From Lysinibacillus sp. FSL W8-0992 (GTDB lineage: Bacteria; Bacillota; Bacilli; Bacillales_A; Planococcaceae): DNA of 64,000 bases. The stretch spans positions 2,170,001-2,234,000 of the forward strand of contig NZ_JBBOZQ010000001.1 of assembly GCF_038008685.1 (NCBI RefSeq), written 5' to 3'. Shown here piece by piece: positions 16,654-25,389 of the stretch. Numbering within the stretch: the stretch's first letter is position 1; every line of letters starts with the position of its first letter. Position numbers and translations under genes: made by a program. Below the pieces are notes generated by a model, which was not told the origin of the DNA, searched no databases, and worked only from the letters and a program-made list of their open reading frames with translations.

Positions 16654-19062
16654 ATGTTTTTTATATTTTTAATTTTATTATCATTTATTCCCGTTTGTGT
16701 TGGGATTACGATTTTAGTGCTATTCAAAAAAAATAAACTTTCTAAAATTATTTTTTTATTCCTTCTTTTAGCCTCATTTTGGCACATAGATGTTTCGTTT
16801 TTATACGCATATCGACTGTTTACCGAAGAAACTATAATGTTCTTTTTCAAACTTTTTCGATTTGGGTCAATCATGGTCACACCAACGATTTTTTATATTG
16901 GTTATACCATTGTTCAAGAAATACTCCCTAAAGAGTATCAAAAAAAGTGGCGCTATCTTGTTAATCGGACGACCGTTTTTATATCTTACGCATTTGCTCT
17001 TCTTGGTTACATAATCGGTTGGAGTTCTAAAGGGATTAGTAAATTAGAACTTATTAAAATGGAAACTAGTATATTTTATTTTCCAGTGGATGGCGAGCTG
17101 TCATGGATTTTTAATTTTAATGTCCTTCTTTTTATTGTATGTATCATTATTAGTTTGTTAATTAGTTTAGATGTACAAAATAAGAGTGAACGTTCGTTTT
17201 TGTTATATTTTAATATTTTCACGGCCATTGGGTTTACCATTGGCTACTTAAATATGTTTCCTAGTTCAAGATTGTATCCAAGCTCGATTGCCGTTTTAGT
17301 CTTTGCAATTTCTATTTTAATTCTTTCGAGTCGCATGCATCTTGAAATCGTAAACAATATGAATAAAAGGCTATATGAGCAAAAGCAGTTTTTATTTAGG
17401 GTTATCGATTTAAATCCTAACTACATTTATGCGCAAGATGAAAATGGTCGTTATACTTTGATGAATAAATCCTATGCGCAGTTAATGGGCATGAGCTTTC
17501 AAGATATGATTGGGAAAACGGACACGGATTTACTAATCGATTTGTCTGATGAGGAAGATAGCCTCGATCAAGAAAAAGGTATGTTCAAGCTACCTGAAAA
17601 ACATTTCATAAAAGAGGAAGCTATTACAGCAGCTTCGGGAGAAGTTGTATGGGTCCAAACTGTCAAAGTACCAATTCATTTACATGAAAGTTCTACGTTA
17701 CTTGCTGTATCAACTGATATTACTGAACGCAAGCAGTATGAAGATGAAATTAAATTTCAAGCAAATCATGATGCTTTGACGGGGTTACCGAATAGAAGAA
17801 TGTTCAATGATGATTTAATCGCCCTTTTAGAAAAGGCTAAAGCGGAAGGTAGTCAAAATGCAATATTGTTCTTCGATTTAGATCGTTTTAAATATATCAA
17901 TGACACACTTGGTCATGATGTAGGTGATTTATTATTAGTAGAAGTATCAAGACGAATTGAAATGCTATTAGAAGAAAAACATAACATGGCTAACATTTAT
18001 CGACTTGGTGGAGATGAATTTACAATCTTATTGCCCTATTATGATGCCACTGAAAGTGAGGCATTTGCTAAAGACTTATTAGCACAATTTATTACAGGCT
18101 TTTGGATCGATGGTAGTGAGTATTTCATTACACCGAGTATTGGCATTAGTACGTTCCCAAATGATGGCTATGATGCTAATACATTAATTAAGCATGCAGA
18201 TACAGCCATGTACTATGTAAAAGAAAGAGGGAAAAATAACTATCAATTATTCACCTCAGAAATGCAACAACATTTCTATAGGAAAATGATGATTGAAAAA
18301 CAATTACGAACAGCACTCGATAATGAGGAATTTGAACTTTATTATCAGCCCATTATGGATGTGAAAACGAATGAAATCATCGGTATGGAATCACTAATCA
18401 GATGGAACAATGCAGTACTTGGACAAGTAACCCCAGACGAATTCATTTCCATTATGGAGGAGACTGGAATGATTATTCCTATCGGTAAATGGGTATTGAA
18501 TACGGCCATTGCACAAACTGCGCATTGGCATCGTGAATCAAATAAGCGATTAAAAATAAGTATAAATGTCTCAGTGAAGCAGTTACTCGAATCAACATTT
18601 GTAGATAGTGTCCAGCATGCAATAGAGAATGCAGAACTTGATGCGACCTATGTTGTATTAGAGATAACGGAAAGTATCGCAATGTATGCTGAGTCAATGA
18701 TTGAAAAATTATGTGCATTAAAAAAACTAGGTATAAGTCTATCGATGGATGATTTCGGAACAGGGTATTCATCACTTAGTTATTTAAATAAATATCCACT
18801 CGATTCCTTGAAAATTGATAAATCATTTGTAATTGGCATGAATCAAGATGATGAGAACAAAGCACTCGTAAAAACCATTATTGCGATAGCCAAACAACTC
18901 GATTTGAAAGTGATAGCTGAAGGCGTAGAAGGTAAGGAAGAATATCACTTCTTGGCTGAGATTGGCTGTGATTATGCTCAAGGGTACTTGTTTAGCCGTC
19001 CACTCCCTGTTGCAGAATTTAAAGGGAAATGGCTTATAGACACTGACGTCTCATATAAATAG
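16654..19062 (+). CDS. Membrane-bound GGDEF-EAL protein (c-di-GMP synthesis and breakdown)
   Basis: The gene encodes 802 residues with AGGAGG (16641-16646). Residues 1-230 form seven hydrophobic helices like the 7TM sensor of some histidine kinases. A PAS domain follows (about 245-370, ending DITERKQYEDE), then GGDEF (about 375-530) with an intact GGDEF at 452-456, then EAL (about 545-795). EAL residues are mostly kept: ESL at 579, NVSVKQL, LEITES, DDFGTGYSS, KIDKSFV and AEGVE. The RxxD inhibitory site usual before GGDEF is missing (HNMANIYRLGGDEF). Both activities are possible, and which dominates cannot be read. A c-di-GMP riboswitch occurs at 60478, so the cell does use this signal. Confidence 0.92.
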   Translation: MFFIFLILLSFIPVCVGITILVLFKKNKLSKIIFLFLLLASFWHIDVSFLYAYRLFTEETIMFFFKLFRFGSIMVTPTIFYIGYTIVQEILPKEYQKKWRYLVNRTTVFISYAFALLGYIIGWSSKGISKLELIKMETSIFYFPVDGELSWIFNFNVLLFIVCIIISLLISLDVQNKSERSFLLYFNIFTAIGFTIGYLNMFPSSRLYPSSIAVLVFAISILILSSRMHLEIVNNMNKRLYEQKQFLFRVIDLNPNYIYAQDENGRYTLMNKSYAQLMGMSFQDMIGKTDTDLLIDLSDEEDSLDQEKGMFKLPEKHFIKEEAITAASGEVVWVQTVKVPIHLHESSTLLAVSTDITERKQYEDEIKFQANHDALTGLPNRRMFNDDLIALLEKAKAEGSQNAILFFDLDRFKYINDTLGHDVGDLLLVEVSRRIEMLLEEKHNMANIYRLGGDEFTILLPYYDATESEAFAKDLLAQFITGFWIDGSEYFITPSIGISTFPNDGYDANTLIKHADTAMYYVKERGKNNYQLFTSEMQQHFYRKMMIEKQLRTALDNEEFELYYQPIMDVKTNEIIGMESLIRWNNAVLGQVTPDEFISIMEETGMIIPIGKWVLNTAIAQTAHWHRESNKRLKISINVSVKQLLESTFVDSVQHAIENAELDATYVVLEITESIAMYAESMIEKLCALKKLGISLSMDDFGTGYSSLSYLNKYPLDSLKIDKSFVIGMNQDDENKALVKTIIAIAKQLDLKVIAEGVEGKEEYHFLAEIGCDYAQGYLFSRPLPVAEFKGKWLIDTDVSYK

Positions 19063-19099
19063 TATGTTCATTTAATTGATAAAGAAATAATTGGTAGCG

Positions 19100-19130
19100 A
19101 GGCTTTCTCTTCATGAGGAAGCCTTTGCTT
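19100..19130 (+). terminator. Probable terminator of the ketosynthase / GGDEF-EAL operon
   Basis: AGGCTTTCTC pairs with GAGGAAGCCT around a short loop, followed by TTGCTT. A second, weaker inverted repeat, CATGCC/GGCATG, lies at about 19193-19228. Confidence 0.55.
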
Positions 19131-19330
19131 GTGGGCAAATGTTGTAGGGCATTGATCCTTATCGGATAGCTTGTCCAATTTTTTTGGTCTTTCATGCCTC
19201 GCGTTTTACAAAAGGCTTCGTGGCATGGATGTTTGTCACTTTGTATTGTTACCAATTAGATAGTATAAATATGATACTATTGAAAAAAGTTGGAGATTAA
19301 CAAGATAGATTTGAAGGTGGGATAGTAGAT

Positions 19331-20539
19331 ATGAAAAAGTGGATTGTTTTATTTACTTTACTAATGTGTTTAAGCTTTCAATTAAATACTGAAGCTAAAG
19401 TCATATGGGATGGAGCGGAGATTACAAAAGGACAAACGGGTAAATTAACATTTTCAAAAGACGTGAAAATATATAAAAAAAGTGACGACGGTACGTTTAT
19501 TTCACTCGTTGTGAAAAAAGGGGAATTTTATCGCGTATATGGCCATGAGTATTCGACTGTTGGCAAAGTATATAATATGAGTGGTGGTTATCGTGTACAA
19601 GCAACAGATTTAGTTATTTATAAGGAAGTGCCGTTAGCTATCCAACAACAAGTATCAGGTGTGAAGTTTACTGTAGGGATGCCTATTTTTGCTAATTCTG
19701 CAAAAGGCGTGTCCATTAAAGAAGCCCCGAATAGTGCAGCGAAAACTATTTTGCATACACCGTATGGGGCTGTTTTTAAGGTAGTTGAGCTGAGTGGGGA
19801 TTATGTAAAAGTAGAATACAATCCAAGAACTGATACAACAATTGATTATATTTGGGGATATGTACCACAAGACTATGTGTCAAACTTACCTGAAGGAACA
19901 ATCCAATATGTGAATCAAATTGTTGATTTATCCGTTCGTCCTGGATGGCAAAGCCAGTCATTAAAACCTGGTACATCAGTTGCGGTCTATTTCACAACAG
20001 CAGATGGTCGGGCATATGTGTCCTCAAATAAACTATATGGGTACATACCTGTAAGTGCTTTGTCAAAGACGCCAATCGTTGATAAGGAATTGCAGGTATT
20101 AGCGGAACCGTCGAGCTTATTATTTGATGCAACTAAAAAAATTGCCTTATCGGAAACAGCACCTTATTACTATTTAACAGAGTTTTCGCCGACTTCTAGT
20201 AATCGTTGGCAAGGGAAAATGCAACTAGTAAATGATGATGAAATTAGTGGTGGCAAACAAATAGCAGGTGTACTAAGCTACACACTTATAAATAAGAAGC
20301 TAACGTATCATTTAGAAAGCGAACTACATGATCAAAAAATTATGATGCAGTTCCCGTTAAAAGTAAATGATACAATCTATGTCAATGGTCAAGCGCAAAA
20401 AGTGAGCAAAATTTATGAGCAATACGCGTTAAATATTACAGGTAGTTATAAAACATTTACAAATGTTGTAATAGCAGGGGATTACATTATTGCGAAAGGT
20501 TTAGTGAAGGGACCTTATAATTATTGGATTCAATCGTAG
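19331..20539 (+). CDS. Secreted protein with SH3-like repeats
   Basis: The gene encodes 402 residues with a cleavable signal peptide (MKKWIVLFTLLMCLSFQLNTEA-K). The mature part is beta-rich and reads like bacterial SH3-type modules: VSIKEAPNSAAKTILHTPYGAVFKVVELSGDYVKVEY...WGYVPQDYV (about 135-185) and VDLSVRPGWQSQ...YGYIPVSAL (about 205-245). A C-terminal domain of about 150 residues is unfamiliar. SH3 modules in Bacilli often bind peptidoglycan, so the protein probably works at the cell wall. No hydrolase domain is present. It has its own promoter region and a GGTGGGAT ribosome binding site. Confidence 0.75.
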   Translation: MKKWIVLFTLLMCLSFQLNTEAKVIWDGAEITKGQTGKLTFSKDVKIYKKSDDGTFISLVVKKGEFYRVYGHEYSTVGKVYNMSGGYRVQATDLVIYKEVPLAIQQQVSGVKFTVGMPIFANSAKGVSIKEAPNSAAKTILHTPYGAVFKVVELSGDYVKVEYNPRTDTTIDYIWGYVPQDYVSNLPEGTIQYVNQIVDLSVRPGWQSQSLKPGTSVAVYFTTADGRAYVSSNKLYGYIPVSALSKTPIVDKELQVLAEPSSLLFDATKKIALSETAPYYYLTEFSPTSSNRWQGKMQLVNDDEISGGKQIAGVLSYTLINKKLTYHLESELHDQKIMMQFPLKVNDTIYVNGQAQKVSKIYEQYALNITGSYKTFTNVVIAGDYIIAKGLVKGPYNYWIQS

Positions 20540-20617
20540 CGTGGTCTATTAGGAAAGTCTGGTGTTTCTGATTGAGCGAAAACGCTCTTATAGTAAAAAG
20601 TTGAATTAGCAAAAAAA

Positions 20618-20646
20618 TTGAAATATTCGTAATGAGAATTTATAAT
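20618..20646 (+). promoter_or_regulatory. Sigma-A type promoter for the two mini-genes
   Basis: TTGAAA (20618-20623) and TATAAT (20641-20646) are 17 bp apart, close to consensus, 34 bp upstream of the first mini-gene. Confidence 0.7.
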
Positions 20647-20679
20647 AATGACAAATATTTTTGGGAGGGATTTTTTTAT

Positions 20680-20742
20680 ATGAAAGGAAACCCTTTAACA
20701 GGGAACATATATGAGCTTGTAGGGGTACCTTGGAGACAGTAA
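20680..20742 (+). CDS. 20-residue peptide, possible leader
   Basis: The peptide is MKGNPLTGNIYELVGVPWRQ. The ATG follows a very strong GGGAGGG (20663-20669) and a consensus promoter, so translation is likely. Its TAA stop merges with AAGGAG, the ribosome binding site of the next mini-gene, suggesting coupled translation. I do not recognise it. It could be a leader peptide whose translation opens the second gene, or a small effector. Confidence 0.5.
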   Translation: MKGNPLTGNIYELVGVPWRQ

Positions 20743-20758
20743 GGAGTGAAGACAATAA

Positions 20759-20926
20759 ATGATATATCGATTTTTATTGTTGCTAGCTACCCTCATCTTT
20801 ATAGTCAATTTATATGTCCTTCCAACATTTTTCTCCATTGAACCGGACCGTACAGGTACTTTGATTGGATTAATAATCATCATCGTTATTATTAATCATT
20901 TATTAAACAATAAAGTTAACAATTAA
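20759..20926 (+). CDS. 55-residue membrane peptide
   Basis: The peptide has two membrane helices: MIYRFLLLLATLIFIVNLYV and TGTLIGLIIIIVIINHLL, joined by a short polar loop (FFSIEPDRTG). The ribosome binding site AAGGAG (20741-20746) overlaps the stop of the 20-residue peptide. A terminator follows directly, so the two mini-genes form a complete transcription unit. The function is unknown. Confidence 0.65.
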   Translation: MIYRFLLLLATLIFIVNLYVLPTFFSIEPDRTGTLIGLIIIIVIINHLLNNKVNN

Positions 20927-20932
20927 TTTTCT

Positions 20933-20972
20933 CGTGCAGCTCCTTGCAATAGGAATGCTGCATGATTTTTTA
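20933..20972 (+). terminator. Terminator of the mini-gene pair
   Basis: GTGCAGC-TCC pairs with GGA-AT-GCTGCAT around a loop, followed by GATTTTTT. Confidence 0.8.
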
Positions 20973-21117
20973 TGTTTCAGCTATTTTTTTGAATGAAATG
21001 TCTATTTTATGTATTTAAATTGAAAAAAATGTTCAAAAAAAACAAAAAGATGCGCTCATTGACCAAAATAGTGGTACAGTTAGAAAGTATATTTTAAAAG
21101 TGAGTAGGAGACAAAAG

Positions 21118-21495
21118 ATGATTGAAATCAAAACATCTCCATTAAGCAATGGAGAATTCAATAGAGGGGTATTTGCTACATGTGATATCCAAAAAGGAGA
21201 GCTTTTACACGAAGCACCAGTTATTTCCTATCCAAATGAACAGCATCAACACATTGAGCAAACATTGCTTGCTGATTATGCTTTTGAATATGGAATAGGT
21301 CAATCTGCTATCCTTCTTGGCTATGGCATGTTGTTTAATCATTCTTATGAACCGAATGCAACGTATGAGATTAATTTTAGAAACCAAACATTTGATTTCT
21401 TTGCTTACAAAGATATCAAAGCAGGGGAAGAAATATTAATCAATTATAATGGCGATGTGGATAATCAAGATCAGCTATGGTTTAACGAGGAATAA
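21118..21495 (+). CDS. SET-domain protein
   Basis: The gene encodes 125 residues from the ATG at 21118 after TAGGAG (21106-21111); a GTG at 21100 is the alternative. It is a minimal SET domain: GVFATCDIQKGELL near the start, NHSYEPNATYEI (the NHSxxPN motif) in the middle and KAGEEILINYNGD at the end. SET domains transfer methyl groups from S-adenosylmethionine to protein lysines. Bacterial lone SET proteins have few known targets, so a substrate cannot be given. There are no pre- or post-SET cysteines. Confidence 0.85.
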   Translation: MIEIKTSPLSNGEFNRGVFATCDIQKGELLHEAPVISYPNEQHQHIEQTLLADYAFEYGIGQSAILLGYGMLFNHSYEPNATYEINFRNQTFDFFAYKDIKAGEEILINYNGDVDNQDQLWFNEE

Positions 21496-21519
21496 AAAAA
21501 GAATTAAAAGCTCGCCCAG

Positions 21520-21552
21520 CCCCGTACAAATAACTTGTATGGGGTATTTTTT
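21520..21552 (+). terminator. Terminator of the SET-domain gene
   Basis: CCCCGTACAA pairs with TTGTATGGGG (one mismatch), followed by TATTTTTT. Confidence 0.82.
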
Positions 21553-21675
21553 AATTCGATACGGAGTAACGGAAACTTAATAGTAAAGAAAATAAAAATA
21601 ATTTATATAAGTGGTAGACAAATGAGATTTTATATAATATAATAAATTTAATAACATCGTTTGCGAAGAAACAAT

Positions 21676-21740
21676 AATTCACATGTTACAAAGAGTAATC
21701 GTGTTTTGTTCGGTACTTTTTGTAATATGTGAATTTTTTT
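21676..21740 (+). promoter_or_regulatory. Terminator-like hairpin in the cold-shock gene leader
   Basis: AATTCACATGTTACAAA (21676-21692) pairs with TTTTGTAATATGTGAATT (21717-21734) with one mismatch, and seven T follow. It lies within the region 50-115 bp before the start of the cold-shock gene. Long structured leaders are usual for csp mRNAs and change fold with temperature. Here the shape also fits a transcription attenuator. Confidence 0.5.
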
Positions 21741-21790
21741 CTTTTGAGGAAATCGGATATTATTAAATACAATTAATGGAGGTCATTCAA

Positions 21791-21994
21791 ATGACACAAC
21801 AAGGTACAGTAAAATGGTTTAACGCAGAAAAAGGTTTCGGTTTCATCGAAGTAGAAGGCGGAAACGACGTATTCGCTCACTTCTCAGCTATCCAAGGTGA
21901 AGGTTTCAAATCACTTGACGAAGGTCAAAAAGTTGAATTCTCAGTAGAAGACGGCCAACGTGGACCTCAAGCTACAAACATCGTAAAACTTTAA
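21791..21994 (+). CDS. Cold-shock protein (CspB/CspD type)
   Basis: The gene encodes 67 residues from the ATG at 21791 (TGGAGG at 21777-21782). The OB-fold has both RNA-binding motifs, KGFGFIEV and DVFAHFSAI, plus the typical end [10 protein letters not shown]. Such proteins bind single-stranded RNA and DNA and act as RNA chaperones in cold and in fast growth. Codon use is that of a highly expressed gene (GGT, CGT, ATC, GAC). It is monocistronic, ending in an 18-bp perfect terminator. Confidence 0.95.
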   Translation: MTQQGTVKWFNAEKGFGFIEVEGGNDVFAHFSAIQGEGFKSLDEGQKVEFSVEDGQRGPQATNIVKL

Positions 21995-22018
21995 TTTTTA
22001 ATTAAACTAACGATACAC

Positions 22019-22065
22019 AATGTAGGCAAACTCAAAGAAATTTGAGTTTGCCTACATTTTTTTTG
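22019..22065 (+). terminator. Terminator of the cold-shock gene
   Basis: A perfect 18-bp stem (22019-22036 with 22041-22058) has a GAAA loop and a run of T. Confidence 0.95.
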
Positions 22066-22164
22066 AATGAAATTTAAGTAGTAGCCTTTGCGTTCCTCTA
22101 AAGCGTCTAGAACGCATGTAAAGTAACAGAATCTTATACGTGGAAACATACTTCTATTATGAAG

Positions 22165-22178
22165 TTAAAGCGCTTTAA
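22165..22178. repeat. 14-bp perfect palindrome TTAAAGCGCTTTAA
   Basis: It lies 120 bp upstream of the TetR-type gene. It recalls a CcpA cre core but lacks the full consensus. The role is unknown. Confidence 0.3.
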
Positions 22179-22259
22179 AGGCTTGTTAAGAAGCTTATGA
22201 ACGATTTTGTACTTCGTGGCTGTAAAAAGTGCTTGAGTTTGTTTTGGACTTCCGTTATA

Positions 22260-22286
22260 TTAAAAGAGACTAAAAGGTATCTTTTT
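22260..22286 (+). promoter_or_regulatory. TetR-type operator 1
   Basis: TAAAAGAGACTAAAAGGTATCTTTTT is an imperfect inverted repeat lying between a possible -10 (TTATAT, 22255-22260) and the ribosome binding site of the TetR-type gene. A near-identical copy precedes the next gene, so autoregulation is likely. Confidence 0.65.
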
Positions 22287-22297
22287 CGGAGGTGCAC

Positions 22298-22900
22298 ATG
22301 AAAAAAGGTGAAATAACAAGGCTTAATATTATTCGAAAATCTGCTGCGATTTTTAACACAAAAGGATACATGACAACGACGATGAGCGACATTATTCAAG
22401 AAACAAATATTCAAAAAGGGGGGATATATCGACATTTTAAGGATAAAGAGCAACTGATGCTCGAATCTTTTCAGTTCTCAACTGAAACAATGAAAAACCA
22501 TCTAATGGAAAGTGTTGCTCAACACGACCATGCAACGGACAAATTACTTGCATTTGTAGAGGGCTTTTTACAATTAAGTGAAGGAGAACCGATAGTAGGA
22601 GGGTGCCCTATTTTTAACGCAGCAACCGAAATGGATGATCTAGACGGAAGTGCATTGCTACCATCGATTACTGAAGCAATGGATATGATGGTCATGTGGT
22701 TGGTAAAAATAATAAAGGATGGTATGAGACATCAGCAATTGAAGCAAACGATACAGCCATATGAAACAGCAATATTTATTGTGTCGACACTTGAAGGTGG
22801 ACTCGTATTAGATAGATTAAAAAAGGATGAGCATTTAACGGAGGTTTTAATAAATCATTTGAGGCAGTATATTTCAATGATAGCTACAGAGCGGCAATAA
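22298..22900 (+). CDS. TetR/AcrR-family repressor
   Basis: The gene encodes 200 residues from the ATG at 22298, 5 bases after CGGAGG. The N-terminal helix-turn-helix is standard (MSDIIQETNIQKGGIYRHFKDKEQL, about 24-48). The C-terminal ligand domain has GCPIFNAATEMDD, typical of the TetR group that controls hydrolases and quinone or lipid genes. Two almost identical operators, one before this gene and one before the hydrolase gene, show what it probably binds. The inducer is unknown. Confidence 0.92.
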   Translation: MKKGEITRLNIIRKSAAIFNTKGYMTTTMSDIIQETNIQKGGIYRHFKDKEQLMLESFQFSTETMKNHLMESVAQHDHATDKLLAFVEGFLQLSEGEPIVGGCPIFNAATEMDDLDGSALLPSITEAMDMMVMWLVKIIKDGMRHQQLKQTIQPYETAIFIVSTLEGGLVLDRLKKDEHLTEVLINHLRQYISMIATERQ

Positions 22901-22913
22901 AGCCGTCTTTTTT
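22889..22913 (+). terminator. Short terminator after the tetR-type gene
   Basis: A five-pair stem GCGGC/GCCGT (one wobble) is followed by CTTTTTT. It is weak, and the promoter and operator of the next gene follow directly. Confidence 0.5.
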
Positions 22914-22919
22914 ATAATT

Positions 22920-22945
22920 AAAAAGAGACCATTCGGTATCTTTTT
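22920..22945 (+). promoter_or_regulatory. TetR-type operator 2
   Basis: AAAAAGAGACC-ATTC-GGTATCTTTTT is an inverted repeat with one mismatch between arms. It sits between TATAAT (22913-22918) and the ribosome binding site of the hydrolase gene, in the same geometry as operator 1. Confidence 0.7.
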
Positions 22946-22956
22946 GGAGGGTTAGA

Positions 22957-23823
22957 ATGAGCTATTTATTATTTTTTGCTTTCTTCGTGCTTATTTTATT
23001 TTTGAGAAGCTATATCATTTTGCATATTTTTACACCAAAGCGAAAAAAGGAAAAAAAATATCCGCAATCATCTTTTGAAAATATCGAAATTAGGATGGAA
23101 ATAGGAGCTGTCAGAGGTTGGCTGATTAGAAGTGACAAGGGTAAGGGGTGTTTTCTACTGATTCACGGGTGGGGCTCTAATAAGTCTGATATGTTGCGAT
23201 ATGTCGACCCAATAGTAACTCGCGGCTATGACGTTGTAATGATAGATGTACTTGGTCATGGGCAAAGTGACTCCGTGCAAAAACAAGTAAGTATTGAATC
23301 GTTTGTCCAAACGATAACATCCACGATTGATTATGTGACAGAAAGACCAGATATTAACTGTAAGTCTATTTATGTTTTAGGGCATTCAATGGGAGGGATA
23401 GCTGCAAGTATTGTAAATGCCCAAGATTCAAGAATACATGCTCTTATCACTGACTCAATGCCTACATCACTAAAGAGTATTAGCAATTCAATGGTGGAAA
23501 AAGTAACAGTACCTTATATGCCAATTGGTTGGCTATTTGTTAGTTGGTTTTTATTAAGAGGAGGTGTTTTTTTAAAAGCTAGAAAAGAGTGGCGTCTTGA
23601 AAAAATATTAAAAAACCAACAGTCACCGTCTCTTGCTATTCACTCAATGCAAGATAAAAAAGTACCCGTTTCAAATGTGGAAGTTTTAAAAAATGGTAGC
23701 AACTTTAAACAAGTAATTAAAGTGGAAACAAAGGGTCACCATAATTGTGTGAAAGATCCGTTTTTTTGGAATTACGTTTTTCAATTTATAGAGAGTAATA
23801 AGGGGGATATAGAAAATGATTAA
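22957..23823 (+). CDS. Membrane-anchored alpha/beta hydrolase
   Basis: The gene encodes 288 residues. An N-terminal membrane helix (residues 1-25) is followed by an alpha/beta-hydrolase domain. Motifs are HGWGSN (oxyanion hole, about 70-75), nucleophile GHSMGG with Ser144, acid in HSMQDKKVP and His in KGHHNC. The family includes esterases and lipases; the substrate is unknown. The TetR operator overlaps its promoter, and the lpd gene overlaps its end by 8 bases, so repressor, hydrolase and Lpd belong to one regulated unit. Confidence 0.9.
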   Translation: MSYLLFFAFFVLILFLRSYIILHIFTPKRKKEKKYPQSSFENIEIRMEIGAVRGWLIRSDKGKGCFLLIHGWGSNKSDMLRYVDPIVTRGYDVVMIDVLGHGQSDSVQKQVSIESFVQTITSTIDYVTERPDINCKSIYVLGHSMGGIAASIVNAQDSRIHALITDSMPTSLKSISNSMVEKVTVPYMPIGWLFVSWFLLRGGVFLKARKEWRLEKILKNQQSPSLAIHSMQDKKVPVSNVEVLKNGSNFKQVIKVETKGHHNCVKDPFFWNYVFQFIESNKGDIEND

Positions 23824-25213
23824 TATTGATACACTCGTGATTGGTGCAGGTCCTGGAGGGTATGTGGCGGCTATTCGTGCTACTCAAATGGGGCAAAATG
23901 TAACAATTATAGAGAAGGAATTTTTAGGAGGAGTATGCTCGAATGTCGGTTGTATTCCATCGAAAGTATTGATTTCTGTAGGTCATCGTTTTGAGCAAGC
24001 AAAGCATTCAGAAGATATGGGAGTAGTTGTTCAAGAAGTAAAACTAGACTGGACAAAAGTACAAGAGTTTAAAAAGGGGATCGTTTCTAAATTAGTAGGT
24101 GGCGTTGAAAGTCTGCTAAAAGGCAACAAAATCGACATAGTGAAGGGGCAGGCATACTTTGTAGATAAAAATACTGTACGTGTCATCGAGGGTGGAAGCT
24201 CAGAAACGTACACATTTAACAATGTGATTATCGCAACAGGTTCTCGTCCAGTTGAAATTCCAACTTTTAAATTCTCTGATCGTGTCCTAAACTCTACTGG
24301 CGCACTTTCTTTACAAGAAGTACCTGGTAAATTAGTTGTTATCGGCGGAGGCTACATCGGAACAGAACTAGGCTCAGCTTATGCAAACCTAGGTTCACAA
24401 GTAACAATTATCGAAGGCGGCAAAGACATTTTAGCTGGTTTCGAAAAACAAATGACACAAATCGTGAAAAAAGGCCTTAAAAAGAAAGGCGTTGAAATTG
24501 AAGTAAACGCATCTGCAAAAGGCGTTGAAGAAACAGAAAACGGCGTAGTTGTAACATATGAAGTTGGCGGAGAAGAGAAAAAAGTCGAAGCTGATTACGT
24601 ATTAGTAACTGTTGGTCGTCGTCCAAATACAGATGAAATGGGTCTTGAAGGTGTTGGAATTGAATTCGGCGAACGTGGTCTAATTAATGTTGACAAACAA
24701 TGCCGTACAAACATTCCAAACATCTATGCAATTGGTGACATCGTAGCGGGTCCACAGCTTGCACACAAAGCTTCTTATGAAGGTAAAGTTGCTGCTGAAG
24801 CAATCGCTGGCGAGAAATCAATCGTAGATTATTTAGCTGTTCCTGCTGTATGCTTCACTGATCCAGAAATGGCGACAGTGGGCTATAACGAAGAACAAGC
24901 TAAAGCTGAAGGTATTGAATATACTGCAGCAAAATTCCCATTCGCAATAAACGGTCGTGCACTTGCATTGAACCAAACGGAAGGCTTCGTGAAGCTTGTT
25001 ACGCGTAAAGAAGATGGCATATTAATCGGCGCTCAAATCGTAGGTGCAGGTGCATCTGATATGATCGCTGAACTGACGCTTGCAATTGAAACGGGGATGA
25101 CAGCAGAAGATGTTGCATGCACGATACACGCTCACCCAACATTAAGTGAACTGACAATGGAGGCAGCCGAAGTAATAATAGGGAGACCAATTCATATGAT
25201 AAAAGCCCGATAG
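23816..25213 (+). CDS. lpdA: Dihydrolipoyl dehydrogenase
   Basis: The 465-residue flavoprotein oxidises dihydrolipoamide with NAD. It has the FAD site [14 protein letters not shown], redox disulfide [13 protein letters not shown] (Cys41, Cys46), NAD site [13 protein letters not shown], and the dimer-interface HAHPTLSE with the catalytic His. It lacks the extra N-terminal residues of Bacillus PdhD. No dehydrogenase or acyltransferase subunit is nearby; instead it follows the TetR-controlled hydrolase. Codon use changes inside the gene: roughly 24230-25090 uses the optimal codons of a highly expressed gene, while both ends use ATA, AGG and GGG freely. This suggests gene conversion with a housekeeping pdhD copy. 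Confidence 0.93.
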   Translation: MINIDTLVIGAGPGGYVAAIRATQMGQNVTIIEKEFLGGVCSNVGCIPSKVLISVGHRFEQAKHSEDMGVVVQEVKLDWTKVQEFKKGIVSKLVGGVESLLKGNKIDIVKGQAYFVDKNTVRVIEGGSSETYTFNNVIIATGSRPVEIPTFKFSDRVLNSTGALSLQEVPGKLVVIGGGYIGTELGSAYANLGSQVTIIEGGKDILAGFEKQMTQIVKKGLKKKGVEIEVNASAKGVEETENGVVVTYEVGGEEKKVEADYVLVTVGRRPNTDEMGLEGVGIEFGERGLINVDKQCRTNIPNIYAIGDIVAGPQLAHKASYEGKVAAEAIAGEKSIVDYLAVPAVCFTDPEMATVGYNEEQAKAEGIEYTAAKFPFAINGRALALNQTEGFVKLVTRKEDGILIGAQIVGAGASDMIAELTLAIETGMTAEDVACTIHAHPTLSELTMEAAEVIIGRPIHMIKAR

Positions 25214-25236
25214 ATTGATATAGAGCTAAAAAGGAA

Positions 25237-25275
25237 AGCCTGTTTTGAGAACTTTGTTCAAAACAGGTTTTATCA
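25237..25275 (+). terminator. Terminator of the hydrolase-lpd operon
   Basis: CCTGTTTTG (25239-25247) pairs with CAAAACAGG (25259-25267), with extra inner pairs AAC/GTT; TTTTAT follows. Confidence 0.82.
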
Positions 25276-25389
25276 TATGAGCGGAATTAAATGAACAAGC
25301 GAAAAAGTAATTCAAATCATGTCGTATTAGTTGTTTGTATTTTGTCACTTTAGGATAGACTGAAATCAAAAGTAAAGGAGGGCATGCAA

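Noticed and set aside
22165-22178. TTAAAGCGCTTTAA as a CcpA cre site
   Set aside because: The palindrome lacks the full cre consensus (TG...CA ends), so I list it only as a repeat.
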